From Zhengitettix transpicula (taxonomy: Eukaryota > Arthropoda > Insecta > Orthoptera > Tetrigidae): a stretch of DNA of 64,000 nucleotides. Where the stretch lies: positions 107,696,238 to 107,760,237 of the forward strand of contig CM073593.1 of NCBI GenBank assembly GCA_037074705.1, read 5' to 3'. The notes beneath the pieces are model-generated. The model was not told the origin of the DNA, did no database searches, and saw nothing but the letters and a program-made list of their open reading frames with translations. Below, piece by piece: positions 32,193 to 43,799 of this stretch. Each line of letters opens with the position of its first letter. The first letter of the stretch is position 1. Made by a program: the position numbers and the translations under genes.

Positions 32193-32731
32193 TCATTGGG
32201 GGAATTCATCCTCGGACACTTGTACAAAGATGGACGCATTGTTATGGTGACTGAAGGCCGAGCTGGGATAATTTAGTGTGCGGAGTAGGTGTTGTAGAGA
32301 TCTTGGTTTGAGTCGCCAAGGCCTTAAGCTCCCTGAAGAATTCAGGTGTTCGCTGCCAGAAACGTCGCTGTATTGAAATCTAACTTCACCGTCTCCATTT
32401 TCTTCTTCTAAATCAGAACAGTTGGAAATAAGAGCCGCCTCCAAGCCCTACAGGTGGTAGGGATATTTGAGAGTTGGCGTGAGGCAACGGTGTTGTCGTC
32501 TTGTAAACAGGAAAGCCACAAATCTGAGAGATTGCTTGGTATTTCCCGTACAACACCTTTTGAAACATGGAAGCTCACTTTCTGATAACCAACAACACTG
32601 ACAAAACTACGAAGTAAGACGATAAAGGACCTACTTTTCCTTTCCATGCGATGACAAAGTACCCTTTTAATATCATAGGAAGGGATTTGAAATGCGGAAA
32701 TACAGAGAAAGGTAGCAAGAATTTTATACAA
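32193..32731 (-). pseudogene. Unrecognised coding remnant, two overlapping frames
   Basis: A minus-strand frame (32408-32731) includes FHVSKGVVREIPSNLSDLWL and SCLQDDNTVASRQLSNIP. Where it loses sense near 32447, a second frame takes over: LEAALISNCSDLEEENGDGE, VRFQYSDVSGSEHLNSSG, ending SEDEFPQ and a stop at 32193. The second part is acidic and Ser-rich, with ordinary codon-like composition. Either a one-base shift breaks a retrocopy, or a real terminal exon begins after CCACCTGTAG at about 32448. I do not recognise the family. It lies antisense inside the intron. Confidence 0.35.
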
Positions 32732-32984
32732 AAAATAATATACAAATTCAGCTCAGATCTGCGGAAGTAATTCATGTAACATGGCTGTAAATTACAAAAA
32801 CAAATCAAGGCACAGAAAGATTACACGAGGAAGTCGACAATTTACTAAGTAACAACAAATATATTTCTGAAATGATGTAACAGATGTTGTAATGTATCAA
32901 GTAACACTGCTTCATAATCTTCTAATGAATAAAATAGTGTATTTGTGACACAGGAAACTACCAGTGTGAGGGTAAGACATGTCT
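32732..32984. other. Intron 1, no gene seen
   Basis: AT-rich, nothing recognised. Confidence 0.5.
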
Positions 32985-33435
32985 AACAGACACATGGACG
33001 GGGGTGGGAATTTTTAAACATACTCTAACGGCCGACATTTGCGCCTAATAAGTATTTTTTAGAGGTCAAAGAGATTAATATTATTTCTACCGTCATCGCC
33101 TCGTATCACAGAGGTCCCGGGTTCGAATACCGGCGTGTTTGTGGTCGTCCTGGTCCTGGGGTAAAGGCTGTGGGAGAATCTACACTCTGACCAGGGGTCA
33201 CTCCAAAATACAGAATGTGTCATGTGTCTGGCAGCCGTCTAAGTAGGCCAAGGCCCTTCATGGGCTGTCGCGCCAAGGAGTTTCTGCATGGGATGGGGGA
33301 GCACTATTAGGGGTGGAGGGGCGTTACAAGAAAAATATCGCGAAAAGAACAAAGATTCGAGTCAAATCCTGGGTTATGGACCTCGCCGAGTTTCATCGTG
33401 ACAGCCCGGGCAACGCCGTGCACCCAGCTAGTGTG
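32985..33435 (+). mobile_element. Helitron-like element B6, interrupted by a SINE
   Basis: Family B module (GGTGGGAATTTTTAAACATA, ACGGCCGACATTTGCGCC, GAGTCAAATCCTGGG) ending CCCGGGCAACGCCGTGCAC then CCAGCTAGT. A tRNA-like SINE piece replaces the middle (33090-33288). Confidence 0.6.
33090..33288 (+). mobile_element. tRNA-like SINE with B-box, copy 1
   Basis: GAGGTCCCGGGTTCGAATAC matches a tRNA T-arm/B-box. The body (GGCTGTGGGAGAATC, TCTGACCAGG, CAGAATGTGTCATGT, GTAGGCCAAGGCCCTT) recurs on the minus strand at 42536-42690. Confidence 0.65.
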
Positions 33436-34651
33436 CTGTTATACATGAATGGCCACGGAACATCCCTAATACTTGTATGTAATCTGCTGTATGATCAGGC
33501 GCTTTGTGCAAGATTAAGAAAGCTTACGACAAGGATAATATGAAGAAGACATGTGTAAATATGTTACACTGATCTCACGGTTTTAAAAAGGACTCAATCT
33601 GTCGAAAGCTCCCGAATGTAACAACCGCATCCTTCGTCACTCCATATGCAACGCTCTCCAAAGGTGTTGCCTCTTCTTCTTCATCTCGACTTGGCAGCAG
33701 AAAGTTTTGTGTCCTTGATGGGTGATAAACATGCTTGGCTCAGCGTGGGGAAACCCCGGGCGGAATCGAGATGCTGTAAACAACCTGGTCAACCCTGTAA
33801 CCCAGTCTTCCTTTCCTCATAAAATAAAGTAGTTAATCCCCTAATTTGGCGTAAATTGTGGTGTGGCCCTGCCAAATGTGGGATTTTGCGTCGTGTTGAC
33901 TTGCTCAACCTGCGCTCTCCCTATATTAACAACTAATAATGTGGGGGGGGGGGACAAGAATATTAAAGCTGAAAATTAAGAACTTATTAGCATGGTTCAA
34001 AGTTGTAAAGAGAAAATCCAACAGTTTATTTTTTTCCCCCATGTACCTGACTAATAATAGAAAATTTATTCTATTTCTGCCCTGGGAAAAAGTGGATTAA
34101 ATAAATCAGTAGCACTCGTTGAGAGATTGCGGTGGAAGCTCCACGAGAGCAGTTTATGATGGTTTTTTTTATAAAACTTTATTGGTTTCACACATCAGAG
34201 CCTATTGTAATTTTTTATTATAAAATTTCTTATGATTTTGAACAATCATGTATCAGTTTCTGGCAGATATTAATGAAATAACTTAGCAGGATATACAAAT
34301 TATTATAACTTTCCAAATCCTAAATTTGTCCAATGTACTCATGATAAAGTTCTTAAACAATCAATGGAACATTGAAAAATTATATTTTTATCAATTGCTT
34401 TATTAAGTTTTGTCTGGCTTATTCTATTTTTTGTCAAAATTAAAGTCAGATAGTTATAATTACTGCCATTATCATTAATGAGTTCCATACCCACATGATC
34501 TGCAATTCTCATTTCTGTAATGATAGTTTATAATCTTGTAAGATTCATAGGTATTTTGTATTTGGAATTCTTTCATTAGAAAAGCCAGGATTAAGTGACA
34601 TTCTTAAAATATTTTGATTTAGAATATAACAGTTGTTTCTAACATCAACAG
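33436..34651. other. Intron 1, 3' part
   Basis: No gene seen. Sequence from about 33600 to 33930 is less AT-rich and contains an 11-G run at 33943. The intron ends AACATCAACAG at 34651, a normal acceptor. Confidence 0.5.
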
Positions 34652-34984
34652 GTTGAGCAAACCAAAGGTGGAAACTTGCCCTGGTGTCCAGAAGTGTTGC
34701 AGAGAGCCTCTGGACAATGAAATCGAGCCCACCCCATCAGTTCCGACGTTCACTCCAGAAGTGACTCCTCCTAGTGTCCCGGTTAAATCTGGTTGCGGTG
34801 TCCGCCGAACTCCACAGTCTCCAAATTACGACAACTCGACCTTTTTCTCAGAGTTTCCCTGGATGTTGATAGTGATGCAAGCTGAGTATGTTGGCGACGG
34901 GAGTCAACCGGTTGATGTGTTCAAGTGTGGGGCATCCCTGATACACCCTCAGGTTGCCCTGACTGCCGCCCACTGTGTGCACCA
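34652..34984 (+). CDS. CLIP serine protease homolog, shared exon 2
   Basis: Completes the CLIP domain (LSKPKVETCPGVQKCC) and gives a Pro/Thr linker (about 30 residues), the start of the protease-like domain CGVRRTPQSP, EFPWMLIV, and the CGASLIHPQVALTAAHCVH block with the triad His in place. The acceptor CAACAG|G and donor CA|GTAAGT fit. The phase is 2 in and 2 out, matching both first exons and the next exon. Confidence 0.9.
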
Positions 34985-35186
34985 GTAAGTTACAAACAAT
35001 ACTTCTGAGAGATTAAAGTATCTTCACCTTTGAGTTTTAAACCTCATTACTGCTTTTACTGTGAATGCCACTCAGTTACAACTTAGTTTCATTGATAAAC
35101 ATCACATTTAAATTATACCATTTGTAAATTATGTATATGTTACTTGTTATATTTATTACCTGATAAGAATGATTACCTTTTTCCAG

Positions 35187-35455
35187 GATTCTTCCATCAG
35201 ATCTGACAGTCAGAGCTGGTGAATGGGATGCACAATCAAGCTCAGAACCTTTAGAAGCTCAAGAGAGGAGGGTGTCGAGGGTAATAAAACACCCAGGCTT
35301 TGAAAAAGAGACTCTGTTCAATGACATTGCACTGCTGATACTAGATTCAGCAATGAAGGAAGCCCCCAATGTTGATGTGTCGTGTTTACCTCAGTCAACT
35401 GACGACTATACGGGAATTCGTTGTCTCGCCACAGGCTGGGGTACTCCCAGACCAG
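35187..35455 (+). CDS. CLIP serine protease homolog, shared exon 3
   Basis: The acceptor TTCCAG|G completes Gln. The exon encodes ILPSDLTVRAGEWDAQ, then FNDIALLIL with the triad Asp, VSCLPQ and CLATGWGTPRPG. All are standard trypsin-fold blocks in order. The donor is CCAG|GTAAGA. The preceding intron is only 202 bp. Confidence 0.92.
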
Positions 35456-36668
35456 GTAAGAATAACTTGAATTAAATTAAAAACTCTTTCCTAAAAAAAC
35501 ACATTCTTAGGCCATTGAACTTTTACTATATAGTCATAAAAGTTATCGAAGAACTAGAGGATAACTGTTTAAAAATATCTGCAATATTTAATTTGCACGT
35601 AATTTCTCAACTCCCTTTAAGCTTTCCTAATTTTCTCCTTACAACTAATGTCCAGTTTTAGTTTGAACTATTCCAGTCTTTCTTTCCAACTTTTATAATA
35701 CTTGGTAACTATTGGCAGTATCAGTTAATTTTTAAAATGGGGTGTTATATTAAAGTCATACTTCAATGATTCCAAACAAAAATTCAAATATTTTTATTAT
35801 TGAAGAATCGATAATTTTTTCTGCCCATCCATGTCACTCCACCTACTTTTCTCTGTTGTCCTACTGCATGTTTGCCTTTTAAAACAATCTTATATCCCTC
35901 TTTCTATCATTTTATTCTTAATCGGCTGTAGAACTTTATTTAAATACCAAGATTTTCCATTTTGTTCCAGAATATTATCCATATTCAGAGTCAAAGAAGC
36001 TGTATTATTTTCTAGTTCTGGAAGCTTGCCTTATGTCTTTAAATTTTTGATTAAAGAATAATAATGTTACTGGTGTTCCAGAGACCCAGAAATTTCTTGT
36101 TGATTATATATTTGCATTTAGAATATTAATAACAATTTTTAATAGAAGTCCTTGGTTTTTTTTATCTTCGACGTGGGCAGAAACTTCTCGATATTTATTC
36201 AACTCTCTTCTACCAGGTCTTTGAATTGAATGTGGTGTTTGTACAATTTTTCTTAGCTTGTAACTTGTGATTTTTAGTTATTCCTAAAGTATTATTCAAC
36301 TTCTACATTTAGTTATTTCTTCAGAACCCAGACATTTCTGTCAAACTTTTACATAAACATGCAAAATTTCTCATTAGCCTTTGACATTGCATTGAAAACC
36401 AGTTTGAATCTCTACTTTAATTTGAAAATTATAGAAATACCAATTCTGCTGAATTGCAATGCAAAATAATTTAGTTTAGAATACAGCCAGTCAAGTGGCA
36501 TCAATATTACCCTAGAATTTATATTCCAAAGCTGAAGTGTAGTTAATGGTTGTATTTAAAAGAAATGAGATATCGATAAAAGTGGAAAAGTTCGTAACAC
36601 CACAAATTAGTATAAGACAAAGTTATGGATGTTTAATACTGAATTTTTATTGTATTTATTTTATACAG

Positions 36669-36829
36669 ACTTGGAGACTTTCCAAACCACATTAAAAAAG
36701 GTAGAACTACCAATTATTGACCGCTCGTCTTGCCAGAAGAGGCTTCGGACAACTAGGCTTGGTCGTTTCTTCCAGCTGCACAAGTCCTTTATATGTGCTG
36801 GTGGTGAGCCTGGAATTGACACGTGCAAG
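36669..36829 (+). CDS. CLIP serine protease homolog, shared exon 4
   Basis: Encodes DLETFQTTLKKVELPIID, SCQKRLR, LHKSFICAGGEPGIDTCK. The Cys blocks and ICAGGEPGIDTC match the region before the active-site loop of PPAF2-type homologs. The donor AAG|GTAACA leaves phase 0, so it can join either the cassette exon at 38254 or the last exon at 40253. Confidence 0.9.
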
Positions 36830-38253
36830 GTAACATTATAGTTAATAGCATATTTTTTTTATGTTCTTAATTTAATCGAAAGGTAGAAAATGCTTGGGTA
36901 TTGAGCTGATGGATATTTACTTTAATTTTATAAGTGCATGTGTAAATAAAAAATATGATGTTTTAGTATGTAATTTTGTAGTTAGAATAATATTGATATA
37001 AGTCCACCTAATATCAGTTGCTTCGACAGTCTTTTTAATCAACATTATGAGATAAGCATTGTATATAGTGCTTCTTGGTTCACCACACTGGGTTATTATG
37101 TTCTGTTCAGTAGTGGGTATAAATATATGTCTCACAAGAATGTAGTAATATCAAAAGAAAATGCTTTGTTTCAATATGGCTCATATTACTATCAATTTGA
37201 GTGCTCTTTATAAAATTTAAATGTGATAAGATTTTTAAAAACCATATATAATACTGTTTTGGAATTGGTGACACTGAAGCCATTCCGTTGTTATGACTAC
37301 TTAAAGTAACCTGAATGGGTTGTATGTGAAGTGTATTATTCATTAATTTTTAAGCACAATAATAGACATGTGAAAGATGAGGGATATTGGTCTAAAACTT
37401 TCTAACAATTTTATGGTCTCAAATTGGTAACTTTATGTAATGTATTACCTTTACATCCCTTCAATGAGAATCACCAACAAATATGACTTTGTATGTGTCA
37501 CTGTTTTAAAATTTTGTATGTTCTTAAAATGAGGGTTTTATTTACTGCAATTGGGTTAATGTAATCTCTTGCCGGAAAACTTTTTTTATTGCTTCAGTAA
37601 TATTTCCTTCATTAATTTCAATTCAAATAATAAAATATACTTCAAATAAATCATTCTTAAGATTTTCAATAACATGCTCCTTATTTGGTTCAGTTGCAGA
37701 AAACTACTCTTGGGGGAAAAATTTTTTTTGACTAATAAACACTTATTGCAATATTTCCCATTTTCATCTGTGTATAAACAATGAATTTGTCTTATTTCTA
37801 TAACAATTGCAGAAAATTATCGAACCAAGGCTTTTCCATTGTATGTGATTAATAACTTCTTGTTCATTTCAGAATACTTCTTTGAATTTTAATTCTCTTA
37901 TATATGTATGATCTTGATGATTCTCAACATTCTCAACCTCTGGTGATTTCATATGTCAAGTTTTCTCTTGTTTGACTGTCTTTCTTTGTTCAGGGATGGA
38001 AAATTTGCTTGTGTCATACAGAGAAGTACAGAATTTCCAATCATTTAAATCATAATTACATTCCATAAAATATAAGTTTCCTGAAAAGTAATCGGATATA
38101 GTTTGCACCATAAGTGCTAATTAATTGCAGTTTAGCAAACTAAAATGGTGCTAAACATGACTAAAATACTGTTGTTTGATTTTAAATGCCTCCTTTTATA
38201 GAAAGTTTCCTATAAAGCTTTATTTTAAAATAAACTATTTCACTACTTTTCAG

Positions 38254-39477
38254 GAGGCAAAATCACCCCCTCCACATGGTTTAGATCATTTGGTGCCAAA
38301 TACTGGTAACACCCAGTTCATCATTGGCTTTGGTCAACAGAAACCACACCATGTTTACGAGGGACATTCATTAAATTGGAACCATAATATTAATCAGAAC
38401 ACGCACAATCATGGCCACAATACAAATAGACCCTTCCCTTTCAGACCACCTCAGGGTCCATACAACTACAATTATTTTTATAATTATGCTTGGGGAAAAA
38501 ATGGAAATTTTAATAACTTTGGTAATGGTAATGCCCCTCATATGCGCACTAAAAGAAAAGATGGAAGATCATATAATAACTTTCCCATTGATCCCTCAAG
38601 AAATTTTGAGATTTCATTTAGTGGTCAATCTGATCAATCAGGTGCATATCATGAGGTGCCATTTGTACAGGGAAATAATGCACAATACATTCCACTTAGC
38701 AAATATGAAGGTTCCTTTAATGTCCCATTTGGCCAGGGTGATAATTCACACTATGTTCCATTTAACCACAATCATGGTGCACATAACGTTCCATTTGACC
38801 ATGGTCATAATTCACACTATGTACCATTTCACAAAAATCATGGCTCACATAATGTTCCTTTTGGTCAGGGTGATAACTCACCCTATGTACCCTTTAATCA
38901 AAATCAAGGTTCACAATATGTACCTGTACCTCTTAATCAAAATCAGGGTTCACAATATGTACCCGTACCTTTTAATCAAAATCAGGGTTCACAATATGTA
39001 CCCGTACCTTTTAATCAAAATCAGGGTTCACAATATGTACCCGTACCTTTTAATCAAAATCAGGGTTCACAATATGTACCCGTACCTTTTAATCAAAATC
39101 AGGGTTCACCAGATGTACCTGTACCTTTTAATCAAAATCAGGGTTCACCATATGTACCTGTACCTTTTAATCAAAATCAGGGTTCACCAGATGTACCTGT
39201 ACCTTTTAATCAAAATCAGGATTCACACAGTGCTCCATTTGGCCAAGGTGGTAGTTTGCCCAATGTCCATATTGTTGAAATTGATGATTCACACAAAATA
39301 AACATTGGCCAGGGAGGTGAGTTTCAGATTGTACCTTTTGAACAGGCAAATAATGGACATAATGTCCCAGTGGACAATGAAGGGCAACTACAAAAAAACC
39401 ACGAACATGACAAAGATTGGAATTCTAAGCAACAGCCAGTTGGCGATTTGGAACAAGATTCCACTCTTGAAGTTAAT
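38254..39477 (+). CDS. CLIP serine protease homolog, large in-frame cassette exon 5
   Basis: 1,224 bp, 408 codons, open throughout, with acceptor TTTTCAG|GAG and donor AAT|GTAAGT, phase 0 on both sides. It begins EAKSPPPHGLDHLVPNTGNT. The content is rich in Asn, Gln, His, Gly, Pro and Tyr: NHNINQNTHNHGHN, a basic RTKRKDGR (possible processing site), units like NVPFGQGDNSHYVPF, then eight copies of a 13-residue unit. It ends STLEVN. Skipping gives the canonical DTCK-GDGGGPL; inclusion puts 408 residues into that loop. The trypsin fold normally has nothing here, so I expect alternative splicing. No domain recognised. Open frame and perfect splice sites make it unlikely to be chance. Confidence 0.75.
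38893..39225 (+). repeat. 39-bp coding repeat in exon 5
   Basis: Eight full units of TTTAATCAAAATCAGGGTTC… encoding FNQNQGS(Q/P)(Y/D)VPVP, plus a partial ninth. Units 3-5 are almost identical at the DNA level, so expansion or homogenisation is recent. Confidence 0.95.
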
Positions 39478-40252
39478 GTAAGTTATGCTTGTTATCTGAA
39501 TACTAAGAGAATTATAGTTCTGAATTAGTGTCAGGTAATATAAAAATGTGCTCAATTTAAAACAAATTGAAAACCTTAAATGTAAAATCTGCCATCCCTC
39601 TGTTTAAAAGTAATTGAAGTTGGAATTGTGCCCTTCTGTTCTGGAAAAGTGTCGATGATTTACAAAGTAACATAAAAAGTACATGAGTAGGTTGGGAACC
39701 TCTTAATGAATCGTGCTACAAAATTACAAGCTTTTAATTATTTCAAATTTTTGCTATGATTATACATTGATTATGAAATTATTTCAGTTTTTTGAAATAC
39801 AATGAAGGTTACTGTTATATACATTAAATTTTTATTAGTGACTAAAAATATGGTGTAATATATGCTGTAAGCATGTACAATTTAAGTATAATTATGTAAT
39901 CCATCCATCACTTTTTAGCTTAGGTTTAGTAAATGTGCTGGTGCATATATTTGTTATAAATGTAATCATTACATGCTTGACTAAAATTCTGCTTTCAACA
40001 ATTACAAATATTTAATACCTTGCTTGCCCTAAACAATGTAAAATTTTGCACGTTTAACACTTTGCTTGATATATAGTTTACTAAGATACGTTCTTTTTTT
40101 TTTTGGCATGTTGCTGATGGAAAATACAAAGCTTTAGGTTGTCAGTAAATGTACTTTCATGTAGCTTTTAGCATTTGATTCTGTTATGTACATACATGAT
40201 TGAATTTGTCTGATAAGTTGAAAATTTTAATTATTAATAAATGTTCATACAG

Positions 40253-40483
40253 GGTGATGGAGGAGGACCACTTTTCTGTCCATCTAAGGAAGATCCCAAC
40301 AGATATATCCAGGTTGGAGTTGTTTCATGGGGTATAGGATGCGGAGGCACAGACATTCCAGCTGTGTATTCGAGTGTGCCTTTCTTCCGTGACTGGGTTG
40401 ATGATCAGCTTCTGGTGAACGGCTTTGAAAACATCGCAGTTCCCCCTCCAAATCTTGAAAACGAGGAGAGAATTAAAGGTTGA
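40253..40483 (+). CDS. CLIP serine protease homolog, last coding exon 6
   Basis: The acceptor ATACAG|GGT is followed by GDGGGPLFCPSKEDPNRYIQ, VGVVSWGIGCGGTDIPAVYS, FRDWVDDQLLVNGF and a stop at 40481-40483. The expected GDSGGP active-site Ser is Gly, defining a non-catalytic homolog. CLIP-A homologs of this kind act as cofactors for prophenoloxidase-activating proteases. Predicted sizes: 546 residues (1a) and 434 (1b) without the cassette, 954 and 842 with it. Confidence 0.93.
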   Translation, partial: GDGGGPLFCPSKEDPNRYIQVGVVSWGIGCGGTDIPAVYSSVPFFRDWVDDQLLVNGFENIAVPPPNLENEERIKG

Positions 40484-40782
40484 TGACGAGTGTGATGTGT
40501 AAGAACTTGAACGTAATGTGTGCATCAATTGGAGATTTTTTAAAATCAAGTATTCATGTTTTACATAACATTTTATTCTGTATGTGTGGTTTTCAGAGTT
40601 TCTGACACAAATTAAGAATTTGCTTTTAAAGTATTTGACTTGTAAATTATTCCTTACCTCATAATAACTTTCATGATTTATTTGCAAATAATTTAATGAG
40701 AACGGGACAATAGAAAGTCTAGTGGTAATATATTGCACTTCTTATAGTTTTTTTTATTGTCAAAAAATTTGTTAAAAATGAA

Positions 40783-40788
40783 AATAAA
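40783..40788 (+). terminator. Candidate polyadenylation signal
   Basis: AATAAA 300 bases after the stop codon; further AATAAA copies near 40819. The actual end site is unknown. Confidence 0.4.
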
Positions 40789-42519
40789 GTGCAGTATCAC
40801 GGCAAAACTTTCTTCATAAATAAAATAAAAGTTCCTATACCATTTGTGACTTTGAGCGAGACAGAAAACTGAGTTTCCTACCATAGATTCTACCAATACA
40901 AATGGAATTTTTAGGCAAAAAAGTTGTCGATATCTTTCGAATGCATATTTCAGTGAAATTGGAATTAAGAGACCCCGAAAATATTTGTCCATTATGATAT
41001 ATTGTAAACACTGCATAAGAATTTTATTTATAAATCTCACCCAGTCAAAGAGCACTTCCCTTTTAAAAGAGTACAGTCATTAAATCATGAAAGGTGTAAA
41101 TATTATTGCAATGTCGGGGTCAATACCTTTCTCTTTCACTTTCCTTATCATAAAAAAAAAATTCAAAAGAAAAGACCAGTTGTAAATGTGCCAGTGAATC
41201 TATGGGCACTCCCCCACAGAAAACTAATAATCATATTGTTTCAGATTGCAACAAAATTATGTTTGACTATAGCAATTTACTGCAAGTTAAGCTTAATGAC
41301 TCACATTAATGCCGTGCAGTAACCAGAGTCACACAGTTCATCATGTTTTTTGCTTTTTCACTTTGCTTTTCCAATCTGATATTTATGGCGCTCAGTTTGT
41401 CTACATGGTAGATATTGTCTTGCATGTTCACATCAAAGTATTGGTTACATCAGGTAAGTTCTGTGTTTGAGCTGTGGACCAATTAGATCTTTAGTCTAGA
41501 CACGTTGTTGGTTTTGGTCACTTGTTTGAATCTGAAGGTAAAGCCATAGGATCTGACTTGTATTGATTTTGCTGGGCAATGTTTCTCCTTTGAATTGAAA
41601 AGAGTGATTTCAGCTAGTATTAGGGGTAAACAAGCCAAAGGCTGGTATCAGGCCTCAGGAGTCTTTAAAGTGTTTGAGAGTGAATCCTGAGAAATGCCAT
41701 CTATCAAAGATAGCTCTGCCAGCAAATCCTATCTCCACACCACCTGGTGGCTTTGGGGCAATGCAGCTTGCTGTAGCAAAGTGGAGAAGGGTGTTTCGTA
41801 TAACAGTTGAGGGTGATTGGTCCACAATAAACTTGGCAGCAAGTTTATTATATATACTATCGCCAGCTGGACGGTTGTCCTCGTACTAGCTTGTGCACAG
41901 TCTCCTGTGTGGGACTCTACAGATAGTCATTTTCTTTAAAAAATTTAACATTGTGTTTGTATGTGGGAATTAAGAAACCAAATCTGCAATTATTTTCCCT
42001 TTTTTTTAAAAAGCATGTGGAAATGTGATTCAATAACTTATTGTGTGATAGAAAGAAATTTATTAACTGAATGGTTTGAATTGGTCATTTAGTATACAAC
42101 TTATGATGAAATTTTTACGCTACACACAGTTTATTTTTTTGGGTGACAACTTCATGTTTTGCAATATTAATGAAAATTTTTTATACAGATTCAATTTCAA
42201 AACAAATTACAAATCTAAGAAACAGTAGAATGAGAGAATTACAAAAATCCTTCCAAATTTCATAATTGAATGTTGAACTTCAGTGTTAGAGAAATTTCCA
42301 TGATTTAAGTTGCCGATATGAGGGCAGAGTCAATATTTCCAGTTAGAAGTAATTTATTTTTCATTAGTACATTCTTTGTACTTGTACAATATTAAGGACA
42401 ATATCATCGTTATGTTTCTGAATCAAGGATGTCATTCCAGTAGTTACCAGAAGTCCCTTCAAACAGTATTTGGTAGTGTTGTTTTTGTGTTTGTGCCACT
42501 TGACTTCAGTAACTTTAGG
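40789..42519. other. Downstream of the CLIP gene, no further gene seen
   Basis: Largely free of the dispersed repeats seen elsewhere. A 71-codon ORF at 41674 has no recognisable homology. This could include a long 3' UTR. Confidence 0.4.
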
Positions 42520-42535
42520 CAGGTTTATTATTATT

Positions 42536-42690
42536 TATTTGCTCGACAGCCCCAAAGGGCCTTGGCCTACCGAGACTGCTGCCAGACTGTCATCTTACAT
42601 GACACATTCTGGATTTAGGAGTGACACCTGGTCAGAGAGTTGATTCTCCCACAGCCTTAACCCCAGTTTTCTTGACCATGGGGCAGGTTT
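42536..42690 (-). mobile_element. tRNA-like SINE body, copy 2
   Basis: The reverse complement matches the body of the copy at 33090-33288 (GGCTGTGGGAGAATC, CTGACCAGGTGTCACTCC, AGAATGTGTCATGTAAG, GTAGGCCAAGGCCC). The B-box end is lost. Confidence 0.6.
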
Positions 42691-42875
42691 ATATCAGCAT
42701 AATTATTTGTTAATAATATGAAATAAAATACCTTAATAAATCAGAATGTATTTCTAACCTCCGTTTATCTGTATCTCGTGTTTAACAAAGACCAACAGGC
42801 AGGTCGATATGTGACCGTTTTAATAGTTACATTTTGATCTGACATTGATTGAAAGAATTTAACACAAAATAACAC

Positions 42876-42910
42876 AACGTTTCATCCCTTTTCTTGGGGA
42901 AGTACTTCAG
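42876..42910 (-). ncRNA. Hammerhead-like motif, GGGATGAAAC type
   Basis: Minus strand CTGAAGTA, CTTCCCC, loop, GGGAT, GAAACGTT. Same subtype as the foldback ends at 17778 and 18346: one extra base in the first core box. Confidence 0.4.
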
Positions 42911-43317
42911 GTGTAATGTAACATATTTGGTGTTTTCATATAAACAAATCAGAAATTTTATAAACAAGCCATGTGAAGATTTATCTATTTAAAAAGTTAC
43001 AATTCATATCCTGTAATATTTTCTAATGTTGACAAAAAGTCAAATTTTGTATATTGAAATTCATAATTAATTAAATTTCTGTTTGTTATATCTCAAGTTG
43101 AGAAAATGGAATGGATGAAGTATTTTTTAAAAAAATCATCGAAACATCCTGTTATTTTGTAAAAGTTTTATGTTTGAAACATTTTTGATAATATAATAAA
43201 TTTATTCATGGAATTAATTAGACTGGTTCTTTTAACTGCATAGTTTAGTCTTAATTGTAGTTGAAGGATGTTCACCTTTTCTGACACTCCACATAGTTTT
43301 GTTTGAACTTCAATTTT

Positions 43318-43790
43318 TTTAGGGCAACAGGCTACATGAGGGTAATCCACATGGTGGCAACTCCCCTTTAATAGAATAGGAAGGGATTTGAAAGGGGGGA
43401 TGCGGAAGGGTAGAGGAAGGTAGCCAAGGGTTAACGAGGGCCCCCGGCTATATTTTAAGGATCCTACCCGGCATTCGCCTAAAGAAATGCAGGGAAAACC
43501 CGAGGAAAACCTGCATCGGGTAGGTCGGGCATTGGGTACTTGTCCCACGCCCTTCCCTGGATGGCGGGAGAGGAGTTTGCTGTGGGGACGCAGCATTCCC
43601 TTCTCCGTGCCTCGACCAGTTTAGGAGGCAGCTGGCCGACTGTTCCAGTGAGAAGAGAGAACACCTCATACCGTATGCCCAAGGTCTATGACCCCGGAAC
43701 ATGCACCTCTCAGAACAGGCCTCGGCTTGTGGGAACCTTAGTTCAAAAACGGAGAGGAAAAGGCATCCTCAAAGGTAGCCCCTTGAGAGT
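43318..43790 (-). mobile_element. Retroposon family A copy 6
   Basis: Minus-strand copy from the T-run (A tail) at 43312 to GGGGCTACCTTTGAGGATGCC at the right. It contains a 67-codon open frame with TVGQLPPKLVEARRRECC and DLPDAGF that recurs in other copies. Confidence 0.8.
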
Positions 43791-43799
43791 CTTAATTTG

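Noticed and set aside
38411..39301. 296-codon ORF in a second frame over exon 5
   Set aside because: Created by the 39-bp repeat; the phase 0 frame has matching splice sites and joins the protease exons.
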